A stretch of DNA of 51,700 nt, taken from contig QHWJ01000244.1 in NCBI GenBank assembly GCA_003222535.1, positions 1,830 to 53,529 on the forward strand. Direction: 5' to 3'. A model generated the notes under the pieces. It was not told the origin of the DNA. It searched no databases and saw nothing but the letters and a program-made list of their open reading frames with translations. This DNA is from Acidobacteriota bacterium (GTDB taxonomy: Bacteria > Acidobacteriota > Vicinamibacteria > Vicinamibacterales > CAVVIG01). Shown piece after piece: positions 32,739 through 42,194 of this stretch; position 1 is the stretch's first letter; each line of letters starts with the position of its first letter. The translations under genes and the position numbers were made by a program.

Positions 32739-35700
32739 CAGGATTCCTCCGCCCCGTTAGACGGAAGATCTGAACCTGGCGTTGGCTGAGGTATGTGGCG
32801 GCGCGGCTCGAAGACGACATAGAGGGTCGGAAGGACGATCAGCGTCAGCGCCGTCGCCGAAACCAGGCCGCCGATGATGACCACCGCCAGCGGTCTCTGC
32901 GTCTCCGATCCGATGCCGTGCGAAAGCGCCATGGGGAGCAGCCCGAACATGGCGAGCAGCGACGTCATCAACACGGTTCGGAGCCGCGTTTCGGCGCCGC
33001 AGACGATCGCCGCCATCAGTGGCGTCCCGCCCTCGCGCAGCTGATTGACACAGCTGACCATCACGACGCCGTTCAGGACCGCCGCGCCAAACAGCGCGAT
33101 GAAACCGATGGCCGCCGACACGCTGAGTGGAATGCCCGTGACGAGCAGGGCGACCACGCCGCCCATCAGCGCGAACGGCACGTTGAGCAGGATGAGCGTG
33201 GCGTGGCGGACCGACCCGAACGCGTGGAAGAGCAGGACGAAAATCAGGAACACGCTCAGCGGGACGATCACGCGCAGGCGCGCCATGGCACGCTGCTGGT
33301 TTTCGAACTCACCGCCCCACGCCATGAGCGATCCCTGAGCGAGCGTGACGCCGTTCCTGACACGCCGTTGCATGTCGTCCACGGCGCTGCCCATATCGCG
33401 GCCGCGAATGAACACGCCGACCGCCATCACGCGCATGCCCGACTCGCGGCTGATGTTCATGGCGGCGTGACGCACGCCGATGTCCGCCACGTCGGAGAGC
33501 GGAACCTGGGCGCCGTCGGGCGTGTCGACGCGAATCTGGCCGACGCTGTCCACATCGGCGCGCGCATCCGCCGGGAGTCGGACCACGACACCAAAGCGCC
33601 GTTCGCCTTCCCAGATGTCGGTGGCGCTTCGCCCGCCGAGCGCGGTCTCGATGGTGTCCTGCACATCCGCGATCGAGAGGCCGTAGCGCGCCGCGCGCTG
33701 GCGGTCGACGGTCACCTGGAGCTGCGGCACCTGCCCGCCGCGGTCGATGAAGGCGCGCGCCACGCCCGGCGTCGCGGCGACGGCGCGCAGGACGGCCGTC
33801 GCTTCCTCGCGCAGCCTGGCCGCATCGGCGTCGAAGATCTTGATGACGACCTGGCCGTCGATCTGCGAGATGCTCTCCAGGATGTTGTCGCGGATCGGCT
33901 GCGAGAAGCTGGCGTCGATCCCCGGAAGGGCCTGGAGCGCCTGATCCATCTCCGCGACCAGCCGTTCCTTCGTGATGTGTCGCGTCCACTCCGCGGGCGG
34001 CTTCACGTCCACGAAGAATTCGGCCATGTTGATCAACTTCGGATCGGTCCCGTCCTCGGGCCTGCCGGCCTTCGACACGACCGTGCGCACCTCGGGAAAC
34101 TGGCGGAGCAGGGCGCGGATCCGCGCGCACTCCCGCGACGCTTCGCCGACAGAAATCCCTTCCGGCAGCATGGCGTTCACCCAGATCGTTCCTTCGTTCA
34201 ATTCGGGCAGGAACTCGCTGCCAAGCCGGGTCGCGGCGCCGAGGCTCAGCGCCAGCATCACCAGCGACGCGACGATCACCCGCCACCTGTGCGCCAGGGC
34301 ATGTTCCAGAAGGGGATGGTACGCACGCTGACACGCGCGAACCAGACGGTTCTCCTCTTCGGGTACGTCCCGCAGGAGGAAGCGGCACAGCAGCGGAACG
34401 AGTGTGAGCGAAAAGAGCAGCGATCCGACGAGCGCCGCCGTGATGGTGTACGCCATCGGCGCGAAGATGCGTCCCTCCTGGCGCTGCAAGGTGAAAATCG
34501 GAAGGTTCGCCAGGATGATGATGAGCATCGAGAACAGCGTCGGGCGCCCCACCTGAATGGTCGCGTCGAGGATGGTGGCCGTCCGCGCCCCGGCGTCGTG
34601 CGGGCCGTGCGGCACCGACAGCCGCCGGAAGATGTTCTCGACCACGATGACGGCGCCGTCCACGATGATGCCGAAGTCCATGGCCCCGAGCGACAGCAGG
34701 TTTGCGGGAATGCCGCGGATCGTCAGGCCGATGAACGTGGCCAGCAGCGACAGCGGGATCATGACGGCCACGATCGCCGACGCCCGGAGATTCCCGAGAA
34801 AGATGTACAGCACGATGGTCACCAGCGCCGCGCCCTCGACCAGGTTGGTGAACACCGTTCCTAGCGTCGTGCCGATCAGCCAGGCGCGGTCGTAGAAGGG
34901 CACGATCCGCACGCCACGCGGCAGGATCGATGCGTTGAGCGTCTCGACGCGCGCCTTCACGGCGGCCAGGACTTCAGACGGGTTCTCGCCCTTCCGCATC
35001 AGGACCACGCCGGTCACCGCCTCGTCATCGTTGTCCTGGCCGGTAATGCCCTGGCGCGGAACGGCGCCGGCCTTCACCTCGCCGATATCGCCGACGAGGA
35101 TCGGCACGCCGCCGTGCTGCGCGACCACGACCTGCCCGATGTCGTCGACCGATCGCAGCAACCCGATGCCGCGGACGATGTATTGCTGCTCCCCGCGCTC
35201 GATATAGCTGCCGCCGGCGTTCGCGTTGCCCCGGCCGAGCGCCGAGACCACCTGCTGCATCGCCACGCCGTAGGACGTCATGCGGACCGGATTGATGTTC
35301 ACCTCGTACTGCTTGATGAAGGCGCCGAAGCTGACGATGTCGGCCACGCCCGGCGTCATGCGCAGGTACCGGTCCACGTCCCAGTCTTCGATCGAGCGCA
35401 GCTCGGTCGAGCTCACGCCGTCGCCCTTCAGGCGATAGCGGTACACCTCGCCGATCGGCGTCGACAGCGGCGCGAGCTGCGGCTGCAGGCCCTGCGGCAG
35501 CTCGGCGGCCTGAAGCCGCTCGAGCACCTGCTGGCGCGCGAAGTAGTCGTTCACCTGGTCGTCGAAGGTGAGGATGATGTACGAGAGGCCGAACTGTGTG
35601 TGGGAGAACATCCGGACCGAATGGGGCAGGCCGCTCAGACCGATCTCCAGCGGAATGGTGACCTGCTTCTCGACCTCCTCCGGTGCATGCCCGGGGACCA

Positions 35701-35851
35701 GCGTGATCACCGTCACCTGCACGTCGGTGACGTCGGGAAACGCTTCGACCGGCAGCGACCGGAACGCCTGCACGCCCGCGCCGATGAACAGGATGGTCAG
35801 CAGCATCATGAAGAGCGGCTGATCGAGCGCGAGCGAGACCAGGCGCCTCAC
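32738..35851 (-). CDS. czcA: Heavy-metal RND efflux pump, CzcA type
   Basis: A 1037-residue inner-membrane pump of normal family length. It begins VRRLVSLALDQPLFMMLLTI from a GTG overlapping the czcB stop (GTGA). The proton-relay helix reads MDFGIIVDGAVIVVENIFRR. The DFGxxVDGxVxxxEN pattern is that of HME1/HME2 pumps for divalent Co, Zn, Cd or Ni, not the DAxxxxIEN pattern of the Cu/Ag pump CusA. Porter-domain and helix motifs such as FRSLPVEAFPDVTDVQV, IPLEIGLSGLPHSVRMFSHT and GSEFLPELNEGTIWVNAMLP are clear. It exports metal from periplasm or cytoplasm through CzcB and CzcC. A longer open frame running on to 37627 is only a shadow across czcB and czcC. Confidence 0.95.
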   Translation of the reverse strand: MRRLVSLALDQPLFMMLLTILFIGAGVQAFRSLPVEAFPDVTDVQVTVITLVPGHAPEEVEKQVTIPLEIGLSGLPHSVRMFSHTQFGLSYIILTFDDQVNDYFARQQVLERLQAAELPQGLQPQLAPLSTPIGEVYRYRLKGDGVSSTELRSIEDWDVDRYLRMTPGVADIVSFGAFIKQYEVNINPVRMTSYGVAMQQVVSALGRGNANAGGSYIERGEQQYIVRGIGLLRSVDDIGQVVVAQHGGVPILVGDIGEVKAGAVPRQGITGQDNDDEAVTGVVLMRKGENPSEVLAAVKARVETLNASILPRGVRIVPFYDRAWLIGTTLGTVFTNLVEGAALVTIVLYIFLGNLRASAIVAVMIPLSLLATFIGLTIRGIPANLLSLGAMDFGIIVDGAVIVVENIFRRLSVPHGPHDAGARTATILDATIQVGRPTLFSMLIIILANLPIFTLQRQEGRIFAPMAYTITAALVGSLLFSLTLVPLLCRFLLRDVPEEENRLVRACQRAYHPLLEHALAHRWRVIVASLVMLALSLGAATRLGSEFLPELNEGTIWVNAMLPEGISVGEASRECARIRALLRQFPEVRTVVSKAGRPEDGTDPKLINMAEFFVDVKPPAEWTRHITKERLVAEMDQALQALPGIDASFSQPIRDNILESISQIDGQVVIKIFDADAARLREEATAVLRAVAATPGVARAFIDRGGQVPQLQVTVDRQRAARYGLSIADVQDTIETALGGRSATDIWEGERRFGVVVRLPADARADVDSVGQIRVDTPDGAQVPLSDVADIGVRHAAMNISRESGMRVMAVGVFIRGRDMGSAVDDMQRRVRNGVTLAQGSLMAWGGEFENQQRAMARLRVIVPLSVFLIFVLLFHAFGSVRHATLILLNVPFALMGGVVALLVTGIPLSVSAAIGFIALFGAAVLNGVVMVSCVNQLREGGTPLMAAIVCGAETRLRTVLMTSLLAMFGLLPMALSHGIGSETQRPLAVVIIGGLVSATALTLIVLPTLYVVFEPRRHIPQPTPGSDLPSNGAEES

Positions 35852-37017
35852 GCCGCTTTCCTCAGCAGGCTGCTGAGCAGCATCGCCCCGTCCACGACGA
35901 TCGTTTCGCCCGGTCGGACGCCGCGGATGATGCCGACGAGTCGGCCGGTCCGCTTGCCGACGATCACGGTCCGCTCCTGGAAGCACCCGGGCGGCGACTC
36001 GACGAACACGATCGAGCGGCCTTTGTCGTCGACGACGGCGTTCGCCGGAACGACAGGGGTCCGTTCCTTCGACTCGATGTGATGGATGCTGCCAAACATC
36101 TCCGGACGGAACCGGCCGCCGCGGTTGTCGATCTCCGCCTGCACTTTGACCGTGCGGGTCTGCGGGTCCACGGTGTCCGCGATCCGCGATACGTGTCCTT
36201 CGATGATCTCGCCGGGATAGGCGAAGAGCGAGACCTCGACGAGCTCCTTCGGTTGAACGAACCGGATGTATGTCTCGGGCACCTGCGACGACACCCACAC
36301 CGTGCTCAGGTCGGCGATGGTCATCACGGCGGCGGTGGTGTCGTTGCGGAATTCGCCCGGCACGATGCTCAGCTCGAGGACCTTGCCCGAGAGGGGCGAT
36401 CGCACGACGACCGGTTGTCTGAAGCTGCCGGCCGTGAGTCCCAGAATGGAGAGCCGTCGCCCCGCCTGTTCGCGCGAGGCCCGCGCCTGATCCAGCGCCG
36501 CCTGAGCCTGGGCCAGCGCGTTCTCGGCATTGAGCGCCTCTTTTTTCGCGATCGCGTCGTGCTCGAAGAGATCCCGCGTCCTGTCGGCGTCGGCCTGCGC
36601 TTTGGTCAGTGCCGCGCGCGCCTGCGTCACGGCGGCCTCGGCCTGGAGGTCCGCGGACATCGCGGCGTCGGCGTCCGGACTGTCCAGGGTGAACAGAGGC
36701 TGCTCCTTGCGGACGGCATCGCCGACTTTGACGAGAACGGTCGCGATCCGTCCCGCGGCCGGCGCCACCACCTTCGAGACACGGTTCGGATTCGCCTCGA
36801 TCTTGCCGGGCGCGATCACCTCGTCGGTGGCGAGATCGGCGACGTCGACCGGTTCGCGGCGCATCTGCTTCAAGATCGGCGAGCCCGGCGGCAGAGAGAT
36901 CGAAGTCGACGTGAAGGTCGCCGGGATTTCTTCGGCCGGGGCGTCCGGTCGACGACAACAGACTGCCCCGGCCGGCAGCATCAGCAGACAGACAATTCGA
37001 ACGGGTAAGTTCGTCAC
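35848..37017 (-). CDS. czcB: RND periplasmic adaptor, CzcB type
   Basis: A 389-residue membrane-fusion protein. It has a hydrophobic leader (IVCLLMLPAGAVCC; cysteines at the end suggest, without a perfect lipobox, a lipid anchor). A lipoyl/biotinyl half (VVAPAAGRIATVLVKVGDAV) is followed by a helical hairpin of about 70 residues rich in Ala/Gln/Glu (AAVTQARAALTKAQADADRT onward). Next come the second lipoyl half (VVVRSPLSGKVLELSIVPGE) and the beta-barrel and membrane-proximal parts. It starts at GTG overlapping the czcC stop (GTGA). It bridges CzcA and CzcC and may load metal. No His-rich N-terminal extension of the classical CzcB kind is present. Confidence 0.92.
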   Translation of the reverse strand: MTNLPVRIVCLLMLPAGAVCCRRPDAPAEEIPATFTSTSISLPPGSPILKQMRREPVDVADLATDEVIAPGKIEANPNRVSKVVAPAAGRIATVLVKVGDAVRKEQPLFTLDSPDADAAMSADLQAEAAVTQARAALTKAQADADRTRDLFEHDAIAKKEALNAENALAQAQAALDQARASREQAGRRLSILGLTAGSFRQPVVVRSPLSGKVLELSIVPGEFRNDTTAAVMTIADLSTVWVSSQVPETYIRFVQPKELVEVSLFAYPGEIIEGHVSRIADTVDPQTRTVKVQAEIDNRGGRFRPEMFGSIHHIESKERTPVVPANAVVDDKGRSIVFVESPPGCFQERTVIVGKRTGRLVGIIRGVRPGETIVVDGAMLLSSLLRKAA

Positions 37018-38300
37018 GGCCGTCCGCTCCTTGTGGTGAGGGCGTCGAGGGCGTACAAGCTTTGCGCGTACTGCGCTCTCGCCTCGTGATAGCTCCGCAT
37101 GGTTTCGTTGAACGCGCGCTGGGCGTCGAGGAGCTCGACGAAGGTGGCCTCGCCGCGCCGATAGGCGTACTCCGTCGTCGCTCTGACATCGCGGGCCGGA
37201 GCGAGCATCTGGGTCTCGATGGTGTGGACGAGCCCGCGCGCGAGCGAGTATTCGGCGTAGGCCGATGCCACCTCGTGGCTGATGTCGTTTTCGAGCGCCC
37301 GCACCTTCGCCTCCAGCTGGGCCTGCTGCAGCCGGGCGCGCGTGATTTCGCCCTGGTTCCGGTTGAAGAGCGGAAGCGGCGTGCTGAAGTAGAAGGCGTA
37401 CGAGCTCCCGCGAATGACGCTGCCTTCCTGGCGGTGATACTCTCCGGCGACGGTGTAGTCCACTTTGCCGTTTGCGAGCTGAAGGCGAAGATCCGCGACC
37501 GATCGGGCGCGGTCGGTCCGCAACGCCTGGAGATCGGGCCGCGCGTCGAGCGCCAGTCTCCGCAACTGCTCGTCAGTCGTCTGCAGCGGGGCGTTCCGCA
37601 GTTCGCCGACGGTATCGATCGCATCACCGCCGGGTCCTCGTCCCATCAACAGGCTCAGGCGGTTTCGAGCGGTGCGTAATCGCGCTTCCTGCCCCCGCAC
37701 CTCGTTCTGGAACTGCAGCGCCGCGAGGCGCGAGCGCGCCAGCTCGACCTGCGACAAATCTCCGGTGCGAGCCCGCTCGACGTTGACAGAGACGACGTCG
37801 TTGAACGCCTTCAGCGTGTCCTCGGCGAGCGCGAGATTGAGCTTGGCGAGCTGCACGTCGGTGAACGCGCGCTCGATGTCCAATACGAGGAGTCTGGACG
37901 TGTTCGAGAGCTGCAGTTCCGCAAAGGACTTCACCAGAGCGGCCTGCTCAATCCGCCGCTCGCGCTTGCCTCCGCGCTCCATGACGAAGTCGGTTCGGAC
38001 TATCTGCTCGTACGGGCTGATGCCAGCGTCGATCAGCGACTGATCCGGGCGCGTCGCGCCGGCCGTGACGACGGGATTCGGCCTCAAGGAAGCGGTCAGA
38101 AGCGCGGCATCCGCCACTCCGACGTTGTCGCGTTCGGCCAGGAGGCTCATGTTGTGTTCGAGCGCCTGCAGGACCGCCTCCTCGATTGTCAAAGCGGTCA
38201 CCGTTTCGGGAGCTGAGCGCAGCGGCGACAGCGTCTGAGCGCCGGCCGTCGATGCGGCGGCGGTCAGAGCAGCCACCATCAGCGTGGTTCCGTGAATCAT
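37014..38300 (-). CDS. czcC: Outer-membrane efflux channel, CzcC/TolC type
   Basis: A 428-residue protein with signal MIHGTTLMVAALTAAASTAG. Two outer-membrane-factor repeats give the TolC barrel and long helices: LTIEEAVLQALEHNMSLLAE, LRPNPVVTAGATRPDQSL, ERARTGDLSQVELARSRLAA, then AYRRGEATFVELLDAQRAFN near the end. It is the first gene of the efflux operon, followed by czcB with a four-base overlap. I prefer the ATG at 38300 (GAGG upstream, clean signal) to one at 38396, which would put 32 basic residues ahead of the signal peptide. A REP-like palindrome lies upstream at 38437. No metal-responsive regulator gene is visible nearby. Confidence 0.92.
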   Translation of the reverse strand: MIHGTTLMVAALTAAASTAGAQTLSPLRSAPETVTALTIEEAVLQALEHNMSLLAERDNVGVADAALLTASLRPNPVVTAGATRPDQSLIDAGISPYEQIVRTDFVMERGGKRERRIEQAALVKSFAELQLSNTSRLLVLDIERAFTDVQLAKLNLALAEDTLKAFNDVVSVNVERARTGDLSQVELARSRLAALQFQNEVRGQEARLRTARNRLSLLMGRGPGGDAIDTVGELRNAPLQTTDEQLRRLALDARPDLQALRTDRARSVADLRLQLANGKVDYTVAGEYHRQEGSVIRGSSYAFYFSTPLPLFNRNQGEITRARLQQAQLEAKVRALENDISHEVASAYAEYSLARGLVHTIETQMLAPARDVRATTEYAYRRGEATFVELLDAQRAFNETMRSYHEARAQYAQSLYALDALTTRSGRP

Positions 38301-38436
38301 GAGATGCCTCAAAGCCGGCGCGCACGCCGGCACTCGGACTCGAGTCTGTCCTCGCCCTTCAGCGGTTTCGTGACGTGTCGTGCAGGCGCGGGCCACCCCG
38401 AGCTCTTCGAGGGTGCAAGGACGGCGGGGTGCAGGT

Positions 38437-38461
38437 GTAGGGCGACCCTTTCAGGGTCGCC
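38437..38461 (+). repeat. REP-like palindrome (GTAG at foot)
   Basis: GTAG is followed by arms GGCGACCC and GGGTCGCC around TTTCA. It sits between the FG-GAP protein stop (38473) and the czcC start (38300), both on the minus strand. Confidence 0.8.
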
Positions 38462-38472
38462 ATTCGACCGTC

Positions 38473-39045
38473 CTACCGTGTTGAAACGGGCTCGACCTGA
38501 AGGAAGAGGAGGAAAGGAGGCGCGCGCGGAGTCCGAGTCGAGGCGGATTGCGGTTGAAGGCTTGACGTGGCCGGCGGCGCTCGCCACTGAGACGGCGTGG
38601 AGATGGACGACGAAGTCCGGGCGCTCAGATCAAGCGAAAGGGCTCCGAGCTGCGCCAACACAATCGACGTCATCGGTTGACCGTCAACGGTCTCGCCCGC
38701 CGGGCTCCAGCCGCCCGGCGACGAACGTTTCGGATACCTGCGCGTGAGGTGACCGGTGCCGTCATTGGCCCAGACGATGAGATCCAGGGAACCGTCGCTG
38801 CCGACGACATCCAGATCGCCGTCGGCATCGATGTCGGCCGCGGTCACCGAGAGCAGCAGGGTCTGGCCGTCGGCCGCTGGCGGCTCGAATCCGGCCCGCA
38901 TCAAAGAGGCGGGCACCAGAACCGCCGGCTGCATCGCTGCGGCTGCCGACAAGTACGCAGTCCCCGTCGGAAGGGGCGACATCACGCACAGCGCGCAGGC
39001 GCACATCGCAGGCGCTGCGAGCTTCCGGAGCATTCCCGTCACCAT
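38473..39045 (-). CDS. Secreted protein with one FG-GAP/VCBS-like repeat
   Basis: About 190 residues. The hydrophobic leader MVTGMLRKLAAPAMCACALC gives export. The core is LLLSVTAADIDADGDLDVVG, then SDGSLDLIVWANDGTGHLTR, a single FG-GAP/VCBS repeat with a DxDxDG Ca2+-binding loop. The remainder is Ser/Pro-rich and ends in a TRTPRAPPFLLF-like tail, which I believe recurs in similar acidobacterial proteins. One repeat is too little for a full beta-propeller, so it may work as a small Ca2+-binding surface protein or be a shortened relative. The start is uncertain; a second ATG four codons on is possible. Confidence 0.6.
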   Translation of the reverse strand: MVTGMLRKLAAPAMCACALCVMSPLPTGTAYLSAAAAMQPAVLVPASLMRAGFEPPAADGQTLLLSVTAADIDADGDLDVVGSDGSLDLIVWANDGTGHLTRRYPKRSSPGGWSPAGETVDGQPMTSIVLAQLGALSLDLSARTSSSISTPSQWRAPPATSSLQPQSASTRTPRAPPFLLFLQVEPVSTR

Positions 39046-39242
39046 CGAAGACAATAGTAAAGTAGAAATCGCGCGCGCGGCGAGAAAGTCAGGGATTGAC
39101 GCAACGACCGATGCCCTTTTGTTGATCTTTTTATTGGAACCTTGCAGACCTTGGACTGAAGACCCAGACCCGGCGCCGCCAACCTTTGCCGTCCAACGGA
39201 CCTTGTACGGGCCGGTACGACCCGATTCACAGGAGCTCACTC

Positions 39243-39611
39243 ATGGTGGAAGGCAAGACGATTTCAACCTTTCGCGACATCGTCGTGATTGTGGGGATGC
39301 TGATCCTCTGCTTCGTCGGGATGCAGGACGTCGCGGCCCGCGCGCAGGCTCGACGCGAGCAGGAGGCGCGGTTTTCCGTGGCCCGGAACGCGATCGGCAA
39401 GCTGGACGAGACCTATAAGCAACTGGTCGCGAACAAGAGCATCAACGAGCAGTTCTTCCGCCAGAACGAGCTCGTGATCGAGTATCAGAAGCTCATCCTC
39501 ACGCTGCCTTACATGCCGGCTCCCGCGGCACCAGGCGTTGCGGCGCTTCCGGCGCCGCCCTCACCCAAAAAGTCTGCGACTCCGCCGCCGCAGCCTCCGG
39601 CCAAGCCTTGA
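39243..39611 (+). CDS. Small single-pass membrane protein with coiled coil
   Basis: A 122-residue protein. AGGAG lies 8 bases before the ATG. A short N-terminus is followed by one membrane helix (DIVVIVGMLILCFVGMQDVA), then a charged amphipathic helix (QARREQEARFSVARNAIGKL, DETYKQLVANKSINEQFFRQ) likely to form a coiled coil. The tail is Pro/Ala-rich (PAPAAPGVAALPAPPSPKKS). I know no family. The layout suggests a periplasm-facing anchor or scaffold. It is divergent from the FG-GAP gene. Confidence 0.7.
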   Translation: MVEGKTISTFRDIVVIVGMLILCFVGMQDVAARAQARREQEARFSVARNAIGKLDETYKQLVANKSINEQFFRQNELVIEYQKLILTLPYMPAPAAPGVAALPAPPSPKKSATPPPQPPAKP

Positions 39612-39696
39612 GCGGTTCGTGCAGGCCGAGTCTTTCAGGCTCGCCTGGGTTTTCCGGCGATCTTGAATGTGTCGCCTTACGTTCGCAGGAGACGTG

Positions 39697-42180
39697 ATGA
39701 GCATGCGCCGCCTTCCCCTTGCAACCTGCGTGGCCGCCGTCGTCGCGGCGGCGACATTTCGCACCGAGGCCGTCACGCGTCTGCCGTCGGCCGACGGCCA
39801 GTTCTGGGACATCCAGGACACGTCGCCGTGGGCGCAGGACAGCGGCGGCATCGCGACCGGCGGACGCGCGAATCCGTTCAACGGCTTCGGCTATCTGAAG
39901 ATTCGCGTTCGCTCCGGCTCCTCCGCGACGCTGGTGCCGAACCGGTACCTGAGCGGCTTCGGCCTCGCGCGCGACGGAGAACGCTTCGATTCGATCACGC
40001 CCCTGGTCTACGGCGGCGTGGTCGTTGCCCGCGCGATTTACGCGCCACAGGAGTCGATTTATCTCCGCTATTTCGACAGCTACACGAACGCCACCGGTGA
40101 AGATCGCGTGGTCGATGTGGCCTGGGGCGGCGCGTCCGGCGCCTTCGAGGACGGCGGACGGCTGGACGTGGCAACCACGTCGGACGGCGATCGCCGGATC
40201 GATCTCGACGATACCTTCGTCGTGGTGATGCAGAACGCACGGAACGTCAGCGACCCGATGCGCGGACCGTCGGGCCACGGCCCGTCCGCCCACGTGCTCG
40301 GCTCGCACGTCTCGGGAGTGTTGAGCGCTGTCGGAGATATGTACGCGGATCCGTTTACCGATCGATGGCCCGGCTACGACCCCGCGCATATCGGCTACGT
40401 CTTCACGCTGACGATCAGACCCGGACAGACCGTCGCCTTGATGACTTTCGTGGCGAAGGGGCTGAGCGAGATCTACGATCCGCGAGGCGGGTTCCCGATT
40501 CCGATCCGCGACGGCATCGTCGCGCCGAAGTCCCAGGCGCCGTACGCCGGCGATTCCCCGAATGTTCCCGAACCCGGTTCCGAAATCGCACGAGTGGCCG
40601 CCGCTGCGCGCCGCCTGGTCTCGTCGCCCGATCTGCGCGGCCTCACCCCGAGGCAGCGGTCGCAGATCGTCAACTGGCGTGTCGGCGGCGAGGCGCCGGT
40701 GACGTCGTTCACAGTGGGGGAGAAGACCGTCGGGGAGATCCAGGACGCGCTCACGCGAGGGGAAACGACATCGGAGGACGTGGTGCGCGAGTACCTGACC
40801 CGGTTGGCCCTGTTCGATCGCCACGGGCCGACGTTCCGCGCCTTGCTCGCGCTCAATTCCGCGGCGATCGCCGACGCGCGCCGCCTCGACGCCGAGCGCG
40901 CCGCCAGCCGCGCGCGCGGTCCGCTGCACGGCATACCGGTCGCCTTCAAGGACAACATCGACGTCTTCGGCTTGCCGACGACGGGTGGCTCGCGCGCGCT
41001 CGTCGATCACCGGCCGCGGCTCGACTCCCGCGTGGCGGCGGGCATGCGGCGCGCCGGGGCGGTCGTGCTCGGCAAGACGAACCTCGACGAGTTTCCGTTC
41101 GGCGATTTCGGGATCAGCACCGTCGGCGGGACGATCGGCAACGCGTACGACCCGTCGCTCAGCACTGCAGGCTCGAGCGGCGGCACCGCCGTGGCCGTCT
41201 CGACCAGCCTCGTCACGCTCGGCTTCGGCACCGACACGTGCAACTCGCTCTCGAATCCGGCCGCGTTCGCGTCGCTCGCCACTATCCGCACCACGCGCGG
41301 CCTGACGAGCCGCGCCGGCGTCATGCCGCTCAACACGTACAACGACGCCGTCGGACCGATCGCGAAGTCGGTCCGCGAGCTGGCGCTGGTGCTCGATCAG
41401 GTCACCGGCCGGGACCCGGAAGACGAGGCAACCGTCGAGGCGGACCGTCACATCGACGGATCGTTCACGACCGCGCTCGACGCGGGCGCGCTCATGGGCG
41501 CGCGCGTCGGGGTGATGCGGCAGCTGTTTGTCGGCGTCACCGGCGAACGCGAAGCGGCGGCGACGATGGAGAACGTCGTGGCGGAGCTCAGGACGGCGGG
41601 GGCCACGGTCGTCGACGTCGCGATTCCGAATCTCGACGCGGCCTACCTTCAGGCCCGTGGCAGCGCGCCGGGTTCGCTCAAGGCGGGGTGGACGTCGTAC
41701 CTGACGCGGGGCGCCGCGCCGGGAGACGCGGTCTTGACAATCGACAATCTGCTCGCGTCAGGAAAGCTGGCGCCGGACAGCGCGAGACGGTTGCGGGACG
41801 CGATCCAGCCAACGCCTGCCGGCGACGCGCTACGGGCCGCGACGGACAGGTTCTATGCCTCGCGCGAGGAATTCCGCGCGCTGTTCGTCGACCTGTTGGA
41901 GCGGCAGCGGCTCGACGTGCTGCTGTATCCCGCGAACCAGGCGAGGCCGCACACGCACGAAGGCGGGCTGGAGCGATATGGCGGCGAGCCGGGCACCTGC
42001 GAGGAAAGCGCGATGACCGGACTGCCGCAGGTGACGGTGCCGGCCGGCTTCCTCGGAAAGAGGTATCCATTCGGCGTGTCGTTCCTCGGCCGCCCGTGGG
42101 CCGATCGCCGTACCCTCGCGATCGCCTACGCCTACGAACAGGCGACGCACCACCGCGTCCCGCCACCGAGGCGACCCTGA
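39697..42180 (+). CDS. Large exported amidase with extra N-terminal beta-rich domain
   Basis: An 827-residue protein. AGGAG lies before the ATG, and a signal peptide follows (MSMRRLPLATCVAAVVAAAT). Residues about 28-290 form a beta-rich region with no motif I recognise (QFWDIQDTSPWAQDSGG, YGGVVVARAIYAPQESIYLR, TLTIRPGQTVALMTFVAKG). From about 340 to the end it is an amidase-signature enzyme: VGEIQDALTRGETTSEDVV, Lys418 in PVAFKDNIDV, Ser494 in AGSSGGTAVA, and Ser517 in GTDTCNSLSNPA. The usual GG before the nucleophile is Cys-Asn. The stop codon lies inside a REP-like palindrome, and the last residues (RRP) are encoded by it. The N-terminal domain may bind the substrate polymer or the cell surface. 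Confidence 0.88.
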   Translation: MSMRRLPLATCVAAVVAAATFRTEAVTRLPSADGQFWDIQDTSPWAQDSGGIATGGRANPFNGFGYLKIRVRSGSSATLVPNRYLSGFGLARDGERFDSITPLVYGGVVVARAIYAPQESIYLRYFDSYTNATGEDRVVDVAWGGASGAFEDGGRLDVATTSDGDRRIDLDDTFVVVMQNARNVSDPMRGPSGHGPSAHVLGSHVSGVLSAVGDMYADPFTDRWPGYDPAHIGYVFTLTIRPGQTVALMTFVAKGLSEIYDPRGGFPIPIRDGIVAPKSQAPYAGDSPNVPEPGSEIARVAAAARRLVSSPDLRGLTPRQRSQIVNWRVGGEAPVTSFTVGEKTVGEIQDALTRGETTSEDVVREYLTRLALFDRHGPTFRALLALNSAAIADARRLDAERAASRARGPLHGIPVAFKDNIDVFGLPTTGGSRALVDHRPRLDSRVAAGMRRAGAVVLGKTNLDEFPFGDFGISTVGGTIGNAYDPSLSTAGSSGGTAVAVSTSLVTLGFGTDTCNSLSNPAAFASLATIRTTRGLTSRAGVMPLNTYNDAVGPIAKSVRELALVLDQVTGRDPEDEATVEADRHIDGSFTTALDAGALMGARVGVMRQLFVGVTGEREAAATMENVVAELRTAGATVVDVAIPNLDAAYLQARGSAPGSLKAGWTSYLTRGAAPGDAVLTIDNLLASGKLAPDSARRLRDAIQPTPAGDALRAATDRFYASREEFRALFVDLLERQRLDVLLYPANQARPHTHEGGLERYGGEPGTCEESAMTGLPQVTVPAGFLGKRYPFGVSFLGRPWADRRTLAIAYAYEQATHHRVPPPRRP

Positions 42181-42194
42181 AAGGGTCGCCCTAC
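42170..42194 (-). repeat. REP-like palindrome spanning the amidase stop codon
   Basis: Arms GGCGACCCT and AGGGTCGCC around GAA are followed by CTAC. The TGA stop of the amidase lies at the centre of the palindrome. Confidence 0.85.

Noticed and set aside
35852-37627. N-terminal extension of CzcA giving a 1629-residue protein
   Set aside because: The extra part is out of frame with the real czcB and czcC genes beneath it. The GTG at 35851 overlaps the czcB stop and yields the normal family length.
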